Positions 40,528-40,643 of a DNA stretch of 40,643 bases are shown here, one piece after another (the first letter of the stretch is position 1; each line of letters starts with the position of its first letter). The notes under the pieces were generated by a model, which was given only the letters and a program-made list of their open reading frames with translations, made no database searches and was not told the DNA's origin. A program made the translations under genes and the position numbers. The DNA is from Treponema sp. UBA6852 (GTDB lineage: Bacteria > Spirochaetota > Spirochaetia > Treponematales > Treponemataceae): contig DKDI01000010.1 in NCBI GenBank assembly GCA_002449305.1, positions 1-40,643 of the forward strand, written 5' to 3'.

Positions 40528-40643
40528 AGATTTTGTATTTTAATGCAAATGAGCCGTCAGTTCAATTCATAGGCTGAATGTCGAGTTTTATTTTTTCCTA
40601 TCATTATCGGGCTTGCCCCTGCGATGTTTCTGAAAGAAACTCG
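40528..40643. other. Intergenic end of window
   Basis: The last 116 nt lie upstream of the zincin-like gene and must hold its promoter unless that lies further out. No clear minus 35 or minus 10 pair stands out. A minus-strand frame is open from the window edge to a TGA at 40557 (29 codons, ending in SAYELN); this may be the tail of another gene, but it is too short to judge. Confidence 0.3.

Noticed and set aside
40557..40643. C-terminal fragment of a gene entering from the right edge (minus strand)
   Set aside because: Only 29 codons are visible and the residues match nothing I recognise; it could be chance.

Overview
The window looks like chromosomal DNA from a host- or gut-associated treponeme-type spirochaete. 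This is inference from overall character: AT-rich DNA (about 35-40% GC by eye), densely packed genes on both strands with ATGA overlaps, lipoproteins with loose lipoboxes, GTG and TTG starts, and a sugar-scavenging gene set. No rRNA or phylogenetic marker was compared, so the genus is a judgement. There is no CRISPR array, prophage, insertion sequence or plasmid-type module. Nearly all of it is housekeeping and nutrient-acquisition DNA; the unusual signals are short DNA-level patterns around ordinary genes.

Layout. 1-350: AT-rich intergenic DNA with a decayed 40-bp tandem repeat and a GC-richer, foldable element before proB. 351-1960: proB-proC (proline synthesis, no proA here). 1963-4169 (minus): a GNAT acetyltransferase and a MATE exporter. 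4225-6200: an OmpA-type envelope protein and a low-molecular-weight tyrosine phosphatase. 6213-8642: a LysR regulator and metY (homocysteine synthesis). 8752-10184: pdxS-pdxT (pyridoxal phosphate, the MetY cofactor). 10194-11738 (minus): cardiolipin synthase. 11854-19330: purL, a thioredoxin-fold lipoprotein and two tandem CNNM/CorC-type membrane proteins. 19325-20792 (minus): a cytidylate-kinase-like protein and an RluA-type pseudouridine synthase.

20838-24101 (minus) is a tight pyrE-btuF-btuC-btuD operon joining orotate phosphoribosyltransferase to a probable vitamin B12 importer. 24187-32922 is a sugar island: a divergent cellobiose phosphorylase (GH94), then substrate-binding lipoprotein, two permeases, a GH43 beta-xylosidase and a LacI regulator. 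The island has no ATPase of its own, so a shared MsmX/UgpC-type ATPase elsewhere is expected. Imported oligosaccharides would be split in the cytoplasm by phosphorolysis and xylosidase action. 32975-33987: tRNA-Gly(UCC), ybaB, recR. 34045-36914: a pair of membrane proteins whose topology and C-terminal pattern resemble LptF/LptG, the second with a TPR-like insert. 36911-40527 (minus): a Ste24-type M48 protease, rsmG, a secreted protein and a predicted zincin.

Signals I consider most worth follow-up: (1) a nine-guanine tract inside the lipoprotein signal peptide of the sugar-binding protein, a classic slipped-strand phase-variation configuration; (2) a paired 14-bp palindrome, AACTAYCGTTAGTT, shared by the lysR promoter and the pyrE-btuFCD promoter 18 kb away, suggesting a methionine/B12 regulon; (3) eight exact copies of GGGTRCAGA confined to the 2.5-kb btuFCD genes, in both orientations and more than one reading frame, with none seen elsewhere by eye; (4) the structured element before proB; (5) the LptF/G-like pair with a TPR insert.
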